NCBI RefSeq assembly: GCF_018603515.1
Contig: NZ_JACATN010000002.1
Location: 806,001-870,000 of the forward strand
DNA from: Zobellia barbeyronii
Lineage (GTDB): Bacteria; Bacteroidota; Bacteroidia; Flavobacteriales; Flavobacteriaceae
Direction: 5' to 3'
DNA: 64,000 bases
Shown here: in pieces, positions 41,136-50,683 of the stretch
Position numbering within the stretch: the first letter of the stretch is position 1
Layout: every line of letters starts with the position of its first letter
Program-made: the position numbers and the translations under genes
Notes under the pieces: generated by a model
Seen by the model: the letters and a program-made list of their open reading frames with translations, nothing else
Database searches by the model: none
Told to the model about the DNA's origin: nothing

Positions 41136-42155
41136 TTAAAAATCTCCTTTTCGTTCTTGAAAATGCGTTGGTTTACCTAATTGCTCCCCTCCAATTTTGA
41201 CCCAATTAGCTGTCCACTTTATCATATCTTGCAGTGAGGTCGTGGGTTTTCCAAATAAACTGTAAGCCCCGCTTGAATTATTCAGCAATGCTGTTTCTGC
41301 AGGCTTATTTTCAAAAATGGTTTCTATCTTAAGTAATTTACCAAATTCTTCTGCCAACCATTGTATTGATATGGTTTCCGGGCCGGTCACGTTTAATTTT
41401 CTGGCTGGTGATTCACAATGTAAAAGGGAACGTATAGCATATTCATTAGCATCGCCTTGCCAAATAACATTGGCGAAACCCATACTTAAATTTATAGGCT
41501 TCTGCTCTATTACCGCCTTTGCGACTTCTAACAAAACTCCGTACCTAAGATCAAGTGCATAATTTAACCGGTACAATAGCATTTCTGTTCCGTTTTTAAC
41601 CGAAAAATGTTCAAATACACGTTCACGTCCCAAGCAAGATTGCGCATATTCACCAATTGGTGAAGGTTTTACCTCTTCCGTAGCACCACCACTTTTAATA
41701 GGCATAAACGGATATATATTACCGGTAGAAAAAACAACTATTTTTGATTCCTTATATTTTTCCGAAACTCTACCCGGAAGGTAAGCGTTCATTGCCCAGG
41801 TAAAATGCTCATTACCCGATGTACCAAACTTATTACCCGCCATATAAATAACGTTTTTAACCTTTGGAAGCTTCATCAACGCTTCATCATCCAATAAATC
41901 TACCTTGATACATTCTATACCAAAATCCGTTAATTCTTGAAATAGATTTTGATTTGAAAAGCGAGAAGCGCCTATTACTTTTTTTGTGCTTCCTGAAGCA
42001 TCAATTGCTCTTTTCGCGAGCTTTGCCAAAGTAGGCCCCATCTTTCCCCCCAAACCTAAAATCATTATATCACCTTCAATTTTACTGATATCTTCTATTA
42101 ATCGTTTTGAAGGTTTAGAGAGTTGTTCCTCTAATTCGGCTATTGTAGCTATCAT
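41136..42155 (-). CDS. NAD-dependent epimerase/dehydratase-like protein with altered active site
   Basis: 339 aa extended SDR with Rossmann motif ILGLGGKMGPTLAK (32-45) and a C-terminal pattern (NVTGPETISIQWLAEEFGKLL) seen in nucleotide-sugar epimerase relatives. The catalytic YxxxK is Y170-A-Q-S-C174: the lysine is replaced by cysteine. It may bind NAD(P) without normal SDR chemistry or use a different mechanism. It lies 11 nt after the Nramp-like gene and 22 nt before the DapA-like gene. Confidence 0.8.
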   Translation of the reverse strand: MIATIAELEEQLSKPSKRLIEDISKIEGDIMILGLGGKMGPTLAKLAKRAIDASGSTKKVIGASRFSNQNLFQELTDFGIECIKVDLLDDEALMKLPKVKNVIYMAGNKFGTSGNEHFTWAMNAYLPGRVSEKYKESKIVVFSTGNIYPFMPIKSGGATEEVKPSPIGEYAQSCLGRERVFEHFSVKNGTEMLLYRLNYALDLRYGVLLEVAKAVIEQKPINLSMGFANVIWQGDANEYAIRSLLHCESPARKLNVTGPETISIQWLAEEFGKLLKIETIFENKPAETALLNNSSGAYSLFGKPTTSLQDMIKWTANWVKIGGEQLGKPTHFQERKGDF

Positions 42156-42166
42156 AGATTTCTAGT

Positions 42167-43375
42167 TTATTTAATAAATATGTTATAGGTGTTTGCCCCT
42201 GCTAATAGCACTAGCATTACCAATCCTAAAATCATAATAATATTCAATGTTGTACTTAATTTAAAAAAGTGTTTTGCCGCTCTATCCCGTGCAATCATAA
42301 AAATCATAAAGCCAATTACAGGAACAACTATGATGGTAAAACCTTGAGCCATAATTATAAGCTGTATAGGTAAATTTCCAAAAATTATAGCAACGGCTGC
42401 GCCAATCAATATGACCGACATTATCACATACCGTACATTTTGGGACTCTAACTTTCTACCAATATTTAGAGCATCGGATAATAAAACACCACCCAAAGTT
42501 GCGTTCCCGATTAGGGAAGAAAAAGAAGCTGCAAACAAACCGAACATAAATATTACAGTGGCATAACTACCAAATATTGGTTCTAACGCTTTACCCATTT
42601 CTGCAGCAGAATTAACCTGAATTCCCTGGGGATAAAGTACCGAAGCAGCAACCAACATAACTGTAGCTGTTATTACTCCAAGAATAAATACGCCGGATAA
42701 ACTTTCTCTTTCATGTGACTTGGACTCACTCTTATCCCATCCTTTTTCTTGGACTAGATACGACTGATAAAATGCTCCTGCAATTGAAAAGCTGGAAGCC
42801 ACTAAAGCCAGAGCCAAAAACTCTGAACCACTTGGTAATTCAAAATTAAATTGCTGTATTAAAAGTGAAATATTAGGCTTTGAAATTATTAGAGTTAGTA
42901 CAAATGAAACCAGCATTAAAACAACCATGCCAATCATAATTTTTTCTAGAATCTTAAAAAATGATTTAAAAAATAGCAAAATGATAGCAATCACGGAAAA
43001 TCCAATTATCCATGGCACAGGTGATACATTGAACATTTCACCGAACACCATACCAGCGCCAATTGAGTTACCTGCCTGAAAAGAAGCTGATACTATAAAA
43101 AGACCTACGCCAATAACAATACAAATTGTATTGCCATATTTTTCACGTATCAGTTCAATAAGTGTTTGTTTTGAACTTAACCCTATTCGAGTAGAAACTA
43201 TGGTGAAAGCCGCCATAAAAAGAATACAAATAGGCACTACCCAAAGTAACCTAAATTCATAGTTAGCCCCAATTTTAGAGCCTATTGCCAAACTACCTGG
43301 TCCCAAAACTAAAGCTGCAGTAATAAAGCCTGGACCTATTAGACTAAGTATATTCTTCTTTTTTCTATCTGTCAT
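42167..43375 (-). CDS. Nramp-fold transporter lacking the metal-binding motifs
   Basis: 402 aa, 11 or so transmembrane helices; GPGFITAALVLGPGSLAIGS aligns with Nramp TM1, but the metal-binding DPGN reads G25-P26-G27-S28. In TM6 the usual MPH/TPY segment is IAGAFYQ (198-204). Both metal-coordinating loops are therefore lost. It is the first gene of the cluster with an SDR, a DapA-like lyase, a Gfo/Idh/MocA enzyme and a lipoprotein. Transport of a sugar acid or other organic solute rather than Mn/Fe is a reasonable hypothesis; it is inferred from motif loss and context only. Confidence 0.85.
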   Translation of the reverse strand: MTDRKKKNILSLIGPGFITAALVLGPGSLAIGSKIGANYEFRLLWVVPICILFMAAFTIVSTRIGLSSKQTLIELIREKYGNTICIVIGVGLFIVSASFQAGNSIGAGMVFGEMFNVSPVPWIIGFSVIAIILLFFKSFFKILEKIMIGMVVLMLVSFVLTLIISKPNISLLIQQFNFELPSGSEFLALALVASSFSIAGAFYQSYLVQEKGWDKSESKSHERESLSGVFILGVITATVMLVAASVLYPQGIQVNSAAEMGKALEPIFGSYATVIFMFGLFAASFSSLIGNATLGGVLLSDALNIGRKLESQNVRYVIMSVILIGAAVAIIFGNLPIQLIIMAQGFTIIVVPVIGFMIFMIARDRAAKHFFKLSTTLNIIMILGLVMLVLLAGANTYNIFIK

Positions 43376-43607
43376 TTAAAATCCAACTCATTTATTATTT
43401 CGGACTAAAACCTCATGAGATAAGGCCATTTACAGGAATACCTAAAAGTAACATTAAAAACAGAATAACCTTTAATTTGCAATTCACAAAAAAACGTTGC
43501 ATTTTTCTAAGTGACAATTATTGAAACTTCACATCCAAAATTTTATTGAATATCGAAGTAAAAGTATTTTGAGGAAGGAAGTAAATGAACTTTAAAGAAT
43601 TTTTAGA

Positions 43608-45137
43608 ATGATGAAAATATTACGCATTAGCTTTTTAGTTTTAATTTTTGGTTTCGTTTCTAATAGCGCGTATGCAGAACTAGATAATTCAATTAAAAAG
43701 AAAGGCTTCATCATAACCGATTATGGTGCAAAAGGGGATGGGGAATTTTTAAACACAAAATCTATTCAAAAAGCAATTGATGCTTGTGCTGCAAAAGGAG
43801 GTGGAAAAGTAATTATCCCTGCTGGAATTTTTAAATCCGGGACTATTATTCTGAAGAGTAATGTTGAGTTGCATTTTGAACATAACTCTGTTTTACTTTC
43901 AAGTATTAATGTCACTGATTTCCCATTACAACCCATGCCAAAATATAGATCGCATAAAGACCAACTTGGCGGATTTAATGCTCTTATTTATGCAGAAGGC
44001 CAAGAAAACATAGCTATAACGGGTAACGGAACTATTGACGGACAAGGACCACTTCATACTCCCATGCCCAACCCTTATGCAGGTGATGTTGATGGTAGAC
44101 CTAGAAATATACTTTTAATTTCCTGCAAGAATATTAAAATAGACGGCCTACGGATGCTCAATGCATCCATTTGGAACCAACATTATCTAGACTGCGAAGA
44201 CTTATTTATTTCCAACATTTATGTGTACAGTCATGGAAGTCGAAATAATGATGGTATTGATATTGACGGGTGCCGCCGTGTTGTTCTTTCAAATAGTATC
44301 ATTGATTCTGATGATGATGGTATTGTTTTAAAAAGTACAGGGGCAGCTGCTTGTGAAGATATTGTTATTACCAATTGCGTAGTCAGTAGTTTTTGCAATG
44401 CTATAAAAGCAGGTACAGAAACCACTGGCGGCTTTAAAAATATTTCTATAAGTAATTGTGTAATTAAGCCCTCAAAAGAAAAAGGGAAGCCTATTTGGGA
44501 TACGCCACGTATAGGTGTATCCGGCCTTTCACTTATGATTGTAGATGGTGGTACCTTGGAAGGTTTTACCGTAAACAACCTAACCATTCATGGCACTGAA
44601 TCTCCCATTTACATTCGTTTAGGCAATAGAGCACGACCTCATACGCCTGGTGCTGTGGTAAATACTATTGGCGAAGTAAAAAATATTTCAATCAGTAATG
44701 TAGTTGCTTACGGTGCGGGCACATGGGGTTCCTCTATTACAGGGCTTGAAGGACATCCAATCAAAAATATATCACTGAACAACATTCAGCTTTTCTCTAA
44801 AGGCGGACTTAAGATGGGAGATTTTAGTACTACTGTTGAAGAAGATGAAAAAGGATATCCGCATGCAATTACCTATGGTAATTTACCAAGTCATACATTG
44901 TATGTTAGGCATGCAGAAAACATATCCTTGAACAATGTTACCATTGGAACGGATATACCAGATTCTAGATTCCCTATCATAGTAGATGATGTAGATGGCC
45001 TTCAAGTTAGAAATATAGTCTGGAAAAATGCCGATGGAACAAAACCCTTAGTTAAAGGAAAAGCAATTAGTAATCATGCCGTTGAAGCCCCATTAGGATG
45101 GACAGACGGAGATTATTTTGACTTAATGGATGAGTAG
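43608..45137 (+). CDS. Glycoside hydrolase family 28, polygalacturonase-like
   Basis: 509 aa. A signal peptide (cleavage near A23) precedes a right-handed parallel beta-helix with N-terminal DYGAKGDGEFLNTKSIQKAI. Catalytic aspartates are D215 in NNDGIDIDG and D235-D236-D237 in SDDDGIVLKS. The GHG motif of fungal polygalacturonases is replaced by CNAIKAGTE, as in exo-acting or rhamnogalacturonan-type bacterial members. Divergent from the Nramp-like gene with a 232-bp shared region, so it may supply galacturonate oligosaccharides or a related sugar to that cluster. Export to periplasm likely. Confidence 0.9.
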   Translation: MMKILRISFLVLIFGFVSNSAYAELDNSIKKKGFIITDYGAKGDGEFLNTKSIQKAIDACAAKGGGKVIIPAGIFKSGTIILKSNVELHFEHNSVLLSSINVTDFPLQPMPKYRSHKDQLGGFNALIYAEGQENIAITGNGTIDGQGPLHTPMPNPYAGDVDGRPRNILLISCKNIKIDGLRMLNASIWNQHYLDCEDLFISNIYVYSHGSRNNDGIDIDGCRRVVLSNSIIDSDDDGIVLKSTGAAACEDIVITNCVVSSFCNAIKAGTETTGGFKNISISNCVIKPSKEKGKPIWDTPRIGVSGLSLMIVDGGTLEGFTVNNLTIHGTESPIYIRLGNRARPHTPGAVVNTIGEVKNISISNVVAYGAGTWGSSITGLEGHPIKNISLNNIQLFSKGGLKMGDFSTTVEEDEKGYPHAITYGNLPSHTLYVRHAENISLNNVTIGTDIPDSRFPIIVDDVDGLQVRNIVWKNADGTKPLVKGKAISNHAVEAPLGWTDGDYFDLMDE

Positions 45138-45174
45138 ACTCCCAATAGTTCATATTAGGCGGAAAGAAAATATA

Positions 45175-45310
45175 AAAATGCGAACGATAATTTCAACTAG
45201 GCCGATTGCTGTTTTTTCAAAAAAGGGGGAACATTTAATATCATTCTATCATAAACAACAGTAATTGACCTTTTTCAAACTTCCTATCAGACATATATCG
45301 TCCGCATTTT
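45175..45310. repeat. Inverted-repeat element, possible MITE
   Basis: AAAATGCGAACGATA (45175-45189) and TATCGTCCGCATTTT (45296-45310) are 15-bp terminal inverted repeats with one mismatch enclosing 106 bp. No target-site duplication was found. A degenerate miniature element or a regulatory pair are both possible. Confidence 0.35.
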
Positions 45311-45488
45311 AATGAGCTAAATTGTGATTTCTTTGTTTTGCTTACACCAAAATTACGGTATCGTTCTAGTTGAAATTTGATATTTTCGGTGAGTACCGTT
45401 TATCTACACTTGAAACCTAATTACCTATAGACGAATGGAAATTGGAAATGAGAAGTAGCTACTTATTCTGATAAAATCCGGGTATAAA

Positions 45489-45517
45489 AAAAGAGCATCA
45501 TAATATGATGCTCTTTT
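45489..45517. terminator. Rho-independent terminator, bidirectional
   Basis: 13-bp stem AAAAGAGCATCAT (45489-45501) with ATGATGCTCTTTT (45505-45517) and a 3-nt loop, with T-tracts on both strands. It lies 20 nt beyond the GH117 stop. Confidence 0.85.
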
Positions 45518-45536
45518 AAATAAATGTATTAAAGCA

Positions 45537-46808
45537 TTAATTAGATTTCAAGCTTTCAGATTGTAAACGTTCTATCTGTTTTTTACTCAACCCTTGCCTG
45601 AAGTACACGTCAGGTTTATGTTTGACTCGGTGCTCTTTCATTTCTGGATCATGTATATCCAAGCTTAAATCGCAGTCAAAACGTACCAGTTTTGAATGGA
45701 ATTCACCTTTTCCTCCTAAATTAATAAAATGGGCCAAGCCCCAGGTAATCCCACGACCATCTTCTGTATTCGTAAAAGCATCTGGTACGTGAGGTGCAGC
45801 TGCGTAAGGCATCAGTTCCGTGATTGAAGCAATTTCAAAATTCACCCAATCTTCGGCATATTGAATAGTATTATGCTCCGGTCCGTCTTTATATACCAAA
45901 GCCGCTACTCCTTTTCGAAACGGAAACAATGAAGTTTCGTGCCCCGAAGTTATCACCGGGTTTAATGGGTGCTTCTCAAAAGGTCCTAAAGGATTATCAG
46001 CAATGGCAAGCCCTTGCATACGAACCTTATCTGGCTTTTCACCAAAGTCAGATTTATAATAGATATAGACCTTACCATTATGTACTAACGGATAAGGATC
46101 ATGAATAGAATATTGGTCCCACTCCCCTTCTTTTCCATTTTCGATTACAATCTTGTTATAAGGCGTCCAAGGGCCTTCTGGAGAATCTGCATAAGAAACT
46201 GCAACAGGACAGTCGTCTCCTCTTTTGCCACTAGCTTCCATGAAACCTTGGTAATAGAGGTAATACTTTCCTTCCCATTCTAAAATATCTGTAGTGGTTA
46301 CAGACCGCCAGCCTACCATAGGCTTTTTGGGTCTTTTAATGGCCACACCTTGTTCTTCCCAAGTAAAACCATCTGTGGAAGTAGCGAACCAAATTTCCGA
46401 TAAATCCCAATCTGAAGACGGAATAGTATCATTGCTCATATCTGCTCCTCTTGGCGGTGTAGGCGTATTTCTATACGTATACCACACGTAGTACTTTCCG
46501 TTATGCAAAAGTGTTTTTGATGGATCTCTTCTTGTAATTGTACCATCGTGACCATTATAGTCAAATCCTTTTAACTCTGTATACTTGAACTGACTAAATA
46601 GCTCGTTGTGCTGTGGTTGCGGGGCTTCATAATCCGTATAAATACGTTCCATGGCTGCACTCATTTTTCTATTGGGCTTTTCCTTTGGTAACACAAAAGG
46701 GAAACCTTCTTGGTTTTCCGTCGATTCAACTACAACAAATTTTTCAGATTGTGCTTTGCATGAGCTTAGCACAAAAAGTAACAGTATTACAGTGGTAATA
46801 TTCTTCAT
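45537..46808 (-). CDS. Glycoside hydrolase family 117 (anhydrogalactosidase-type)
   Basis: 423 aa lipoprotein (lipobox VLSSC17). The GH117 dimerisation motif SxAxxR is present as S50-A-A52-M-E-R55. The five-bladed propeller carries base D95 in TRRDPSKTL, pKa-modulating D237 in SIHDPYP, and the H290-E291 pair in SGHETSLFP, the region of the family's catalytic acid. Known GH117 enzymes release 3,6-anhydro-galactose from agar or carrageenan oligosaccharides. It follows a sulfatase by 36 nt; no agarase or carrageenase is in the window, so the substrate could be another algal galactan. Confidence 0.88.
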   Translation of the reverse strand: MKNITTVILLLFVLSSCKAQSEKFVVVESTENQEGFPFVLPKEKPNRKMSAAMERIYTDYEAPQPQHNELFSQFKYTELKGFDYNGHDGTITRRDPSKTLLHNGKYYVWYTYRNTPTPPRGADMSNDTIPSSDWDLSEIWFATSTDGFTWEEQGVAIKRPKKPMVGWRSVTTTDILEWEGKYYLYYQGFMEASGKRGDDCPVAVSYADSPEGPWTPYNKIVIENGKEGEWDQYSIHDPYPLVHNGKVYIYYKSDFGEKPDKVRMQGLAIADNPLGPFEKHPLNPVITSGHETSLFPFRKGVAALVYKDGPEHNTIQYAEDWVNFEIASITELMPYAAAPHVPDAFTNTEDGRGITWGLAHFINLGGKGEFHSKLVRFDCDLSLDIHDPEMKEHRVKHKPDVYFRQGLSKKQIERLQSESLKSN

Positions 46809-46844
46809 AATATGGTCTGATTATAATTCTAAAAACTCTAATTA

Positions 46845-48719
46845 TTATTTACCTAGGTATTCAATGTAGGTGTAGTACACGCCATAGGTTTCTCCATTTT
46901 CAATAAAGTCATTTACCAACATAGTTTTGCCTTCTTGAAGGTTCAAGATAAAATCTGCGCTCTGCATATCTCCCTCTATAGTTTGTTCCTTAATTTGATT
47001 GGCAATTTGTATACGCACCTTTTCTGGATGCATAGTTTTATACTCGTACTGGTTTTTTGGATTCTCTTCAGGTATACCTAAAATAGGTCCAGCGCATTCT
47101 TTTGGCCAGCGCATACACGATATTTTATACCTACCCGCTTTCTCCACTTTTATTGGATGTGTATTGTTTCTATTTTTCATTCCTGACGCTACTTGCTCAG
47201 GTTTCCAGATTCCACCATCTTCTCCAATAGCATGCTGGATGGTTAGTTTAATTTCCTTTTGATTCTCATTCCCAACAGTACTCACCGGAAATTCTTGGTA
47301 TTCGTAACCTAATTTTGCCACATCCAAAAATGCCTTGTTCTGAGATAAAAGTCCTTCTACCACGTCCTTATTTCCTGATGCTACATCTGTATCTTGATGT
47401 TTATCTGCCTCGATATCATAAAGCTCTTTACCGTTTACCAATCGCCATTTCTCATTTAGTATAGCGGTTTCTTCTTTATCATGCGGCGTGCGCCAATCTT
47501 GACGAGTATGAACAAACACTGTTCTTTTATCATCTAACTTTCCGTTTTTAAGTAATAAAGGCGAAAAATCTATTCCATCTAACTTCATACCTTCAGGAAT
47601 TTCAAGATTACAAAGTCCAGCTAAAGTTGGAATCAAATCCACATGTGCCGTTAATTCATTTAAGTCTTTTCCTCCTTTTATTTTTCCATCTTTCCAACGG
47701 ATAAAGAAAGGAACACGATGACCTCCTTCTGTACGTTGGCCTTTTCTTCCTCTAAACCCTTTATTGAACCCTAACTTACCATCTTCACTAAGCCCACCTC
47801 CAGAACCATTGTCCGTCATGTAAATTAGTATGGTATTATCCGCTAGATTTTTCTCTTTTAAATAAGCTTCTAGTTTTCCAAAGTTCTCATCTATGTTGGT
47901 AATCATTCCGTAGAATTCGGCACCAACAATTTCTTTTCCAACTAAATGCCGATAAGGAGCCGCGTACTTTTCTGCAACAATAAATGGACTGTGAGGTGCA
48001 TTGGTTGGTAGATAAAGAAAGAACGGAGCATCTTTGTTTTTATCCATAAAACGCATGGCTTGTTGGAACCATACATCTGTACAATAGCCTGAAAATTGTT
48101 TGGGCTCATTATTCACGTAATACACATCATCATTATAACTATTGCCCCAATAATCAGATAGTTCTCCTACTCCACCAGCTTTATGATGAATAGCAACATC
48201 AAAACCACTGTCCGTAGGTCTTGAAGGATAATTATCTCCCAAATGCCATTTACCGAACATGGCCGTTTTATAACCATTCTTTTTAAATACATCTGCCATG
48301 GTATTTGCATTTTCAGCCAAAGCATCCCTGCCTTTATATGTTGCCCAAGTACCATTATTTACCGGATATCTCCCTGTCATTAAAGCAGCACGTGTTGGCG
48401 TACACATTGGGCTAACGTGAAAATCGGTCATGCGCACCGCTTGTTTATAGAACTTATCTATGTTAGGAGTCTTGATCCAAGGGTTACCATGACAACCTAG
48501 ATCTCCTATGCCTTGGTCATCTGTCATTACCAAAATTACATTGGGTGGTTTCCCTTCTTGTGCAAATCCGTCACTCACAAATAATACCAACAAAAACATC
48601 AGGACATTATCTGCCAACCCATATCTGAACATCTTAAATTTTATCATACTATTGAATGGTAATATTACTTTATTCAAGTTTCTTAATTGCAAACGTTTAA
48701 CCTTAATCCAACCTCTCAA
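46845..48719 (-). CDS. S1-family sulfatase with C-terminal beta domain
   Basis: Up to 624 aa; the true start is probably Met25 (48647) or Met30 (48632), which gives a proper signal peptide ending near FVSDGFAQ. Formylglycine motif C106-T-P-T-R in SPMCTPTRAALMTGRYP, and metal residues in MTDDQGIGDLG and IYMTDNGSGGG. About 110 C-terminal residues form an extra beta domain (VEKAGRYKISCMRWP). It is the first gene of a sulfatase-GH117 operon, likely desulfating an algal galactan before or with GH117. Exported. Confidence 0.92.
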   Translation of the reverse strand: MRGWIKVKRLQLRNLNKVILPFNSMIKFKMFRYGLADNVLMFLLVLFVSDGFAQEGKPPNVILVMTDDQGIGDLGCHGNPWIKTPNIDKFYKQAVRMTDFHVSPMCTPTRAALMTGRYPVNNGTWATYKGRDALAENANTMADVFKKNGYKTAMFGKWHLGDNYPSRPTDSGFDVAIHHKAGGVGELSDYWGNSYNDDVYYVNNEPKQFSGYCTDVWFQQAMRFMDKNKDAPFFLYLPTNAPHSPFIVAEKYAAPYRHLVGKEIVGAEFYGMITNIDENFGKLEAYLKEKNLADNTILIYMTDNGSGGGLSEDGKLGFNKGFRGRKGQRTEGGHRVPFFIRWKDGKIKGGKDLNELTAHVDLIPTLAGLCNLEIPEGMKLDGIDFSPLLLKNGKLDDKRTVFVHTRQDWRTPHDKEETAILNEKWRLVNGKELYDIEADKHQDTDVASGNKDVVEGLLSQNKAFLDVAKLGYEYQEFPVSTVGNENQKEIKLTIQHAIGEDGGIWKPEQVASGMKNRNNTHPIKVEKAGRYKISCMRWPKECAGPILGIPEENPKNQYEYKTMHPEKVRIQIANQIKEQTIEGDMQSADFILNLQEGKTMLVNDFIENGETYGVYYTYIEYLGK

Positions 48720-48825
48720 AACTAACCATAGAAAATGAAAAGATGCTAAAAATGTACTTTACAAATATTATACAAGTGTATATTTACCCTTAATTATAAC
48801 TCTATTCCTATTATTATTTAATATC

Positions 48826-50490
48826 TTGATTTTACCAATCCCACAAACACATATGATTCTGTATACCAGAATATTACATATTTTCATTATTCTCTTTTTA
48901 GTCACAGAAATTGGAATTTGTCAAACTATAGAATCTAAAAATAGTATACAAGACAGTACTTCTTATTATACAAACCGATTAAAGGAAGCAATGGCGGAGT
49001 CAAACTTGTTTCCTACTACATCCTATAAAATTCTTGATGAATCCAAAGTATATTTTGAAAGTAAAAAGGACACAAGTAGAGCGGTAAAATGTCTTCTGGC
49101 TATGTCCGAAATTCAAAAGAGAAAGGGGAAATTCAGTAAAACTTTTGACCACCTTTGGCAGGCTAAATATCTAAGTGACCAAGCTTTTGATAGAGCTCAA
49201 AAAGTTAAGATACGAATTAGTTTGGCTCGTCTTTACGATGAGTTTAATATGAACGAGCAATCTGTTTTCTATCTAACGGAAGCCTTAGAAATCGCAAAAG
49301 GAATTTATGCTCAAGACTCTACGCAAGTAGATAATCTTATTTCTAGCTATATGTACATGGCTGTGCGGCAACGAAAAATGGGTAACCACCAAGAAGCACT
49401 TCATTATCTAGACTCTTGTTTTGTAACTCCTTCTATTGCTCTGGAAAAAAGTATAGAAATGCCTTTTTGGGATGCTGAAAAGGGTAAAATTATGCAAGAA
49501 CTACATCAGTATAAAAAAGCAAATACCTTTTTGCATTTATCTCGCAACAATACGTTAGGAAAAAAAGCAAGTTACAGGCCCAATATCTCTATGTATTTAG
49601 GCGACCTAAAAAAAGACCTTGGTCAGAAAGATAGTGCCCTATTTTTTTATAACGAGAGTTTAACCCTGAGTCAAGACCAAGGATTCAGGAACGATTTAGA
49701 AACGGAAGTACTGCGAAAAATATCTGAAGTATATTCCGCAAACGGAGATACCAAACTTGCCTATAACTATCTTGTAAGGTCAACAAATACTGCTGACCAG
49801 GTCCTCCAGAACAAGAACCAAACCAATAGCGAGCTTTTTCAAATAAAGGATTCTTATCTAAAATCTATTTCGGAAAAGAACGAACAGTTAGAGCAAAAAA
49901 CACGGACTATAGAAAAGAATAATACTATCCAGTTTAGGCTTAAAATTATTCTCTTTTTACTAGTTCTATTAGGCCTTGTTTTAGGTATTGTATTTCAAAT
50001 GCGTTTAAAGCTCAAAAAGACCCTTTTACATAAAAAAGAAGCTGAACTACAAACGAAATTTGTAGAAGAACGCAGCAACAATGAGATAGAATTAAAAAGC
50101 AGAGAACTTACCTCTTATGCACTGCAATTAATTGATAAGGATAGCGCAATAGATGAACTGTTGAACATGCTAAAAACAGAATCATCCCCTCGTTATAAAT
50201 CGCTTTTTAGTAAATATAAAAAAGGTTCTAAAGACCTCTGGAATGAATTCAACCTTCAGTTTACCCAAGTCAATTCAGCATTTTATGATAAACTAAAAGA
50301 ACTACACCCCAAATTAAGCTCAACAGAACAGAAACACTGTGCCCTCATAAAACTAAATTTAAGCACTAAGGAAATGGCCAGGATCCTGAATATAGAACCC
50401 CATAGTGTTCATGTTTCACGTTCTAGAATACGTAAGAAAATGGGGTTGGAACGTTCGGTAAATTTAGAGAGTTATATAGCTGGTATTTAG
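48826..50490 (+). CDS. TPR sensor with LuxR-like HTH, membrane-anchored regulator
   Basis: 554 aa; start probably Met10 (48853), giving signal sequence ILYTRILHIFIILFLVTEIGICQ. TPR-like helical repeats (about 60-330), coiled coil (about 335-365), a transmembrane helix (about 371-390), a second coiled coil, then a C-terminal LuxR/SpoIIE-type HTH (LSSTEQKHCALIKLNLSTKE then ILNIEPHSVHVSRSRIRKKM). This architecture is common in Bacteroidota regulators. Divergent from the sulfatase-GH117 operon, so perhaps its regulator; the link is inferred. Confidence 0.85.
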   Translation: MILPIPQTHMILYTRILHIFIILFLVTEIGICQTIESKNSIQDSTSYYTNRLKEAMAESNLFPTTSYKILDESKVYFESKKDTSRAVKCLLAMSEIQKRKGKFSKTFDHLWQAKYLSDQAFDRAQKVKIRISLARLYDEFNMNEQSVFYLTEALEIAKGIYAQDSTQVDNLISSYMYMAVRQRKMGNHQEALHYLDSCFVTPSIALEKSIEMPFWDAEKGKIMQELHQYKKANTFLHLSRNNTLGKKASYRPNISMYLGDLKKDLGQKDSALFFYNESLTLSQDQGFRNDLETEVLRKISEVYSANGDTKLAYNYLVRSTNTADQVLQNKNQTNSELFQIKDSYLKSISEKNEQLEQKTRTIEKNNTIQFRLKIILFLLVLLGLVLGIVFQMRLKLKKTLLHKKEAELQTKFVEERSNNEIELKSRELTSYALQLIDKDSAIDELLNMLKTESSPRYKSLFSKYKKGSKDLWNEFNLQFTQVNSAFYDKLKELHPKLSSTEQKHCALIKLNLSTKEMARILNIEPHSVHVSRSRIRKKMGLERSVNLESYIAGI

Positions 50491-50683
50491 TTACCCCAAT
50501 TCTACCCATCTATTTTTCTAAAACAAAATACATTTAAGATTGTATGAGAAAAAGTAGTATTTACCATTGTAATTCATAACTTTAACTACTTAACTAGCGG
50601 ATGGTTAAGGTTTTTTATTCTATTAATACTCCTTAGTCCAGACCTTAGGAAAATCATCTATAAACGATTAAGATATCTGAGCT

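Larger units (their letters stand above)
45138..45536. other. 399-bp convergent intergenic region
   Basis: Between the stops of GH28 and GH117. It contains an inverted-repeat element (45175-45310) and the terminator at 45489-45517. No gene is seen. Confidence 0.5.

Noticed and set aside
42167-43375. Manganese/iron transporter
   Set aside because: Both metal-coordinating motifs of Nramp are replaced, so the default annotation is not supported.
44231-44587. 118-codon minus-strand frame in GH28
   Set aside because: Antisense to the catalytic region of GH28; composition reflects the complementary strand.
48691-48698. AAACGTTT palindrome upstream of the sulfatase-GH117 operon
   Set aside because: Only 8 bp and AT-rich; expected by chance.
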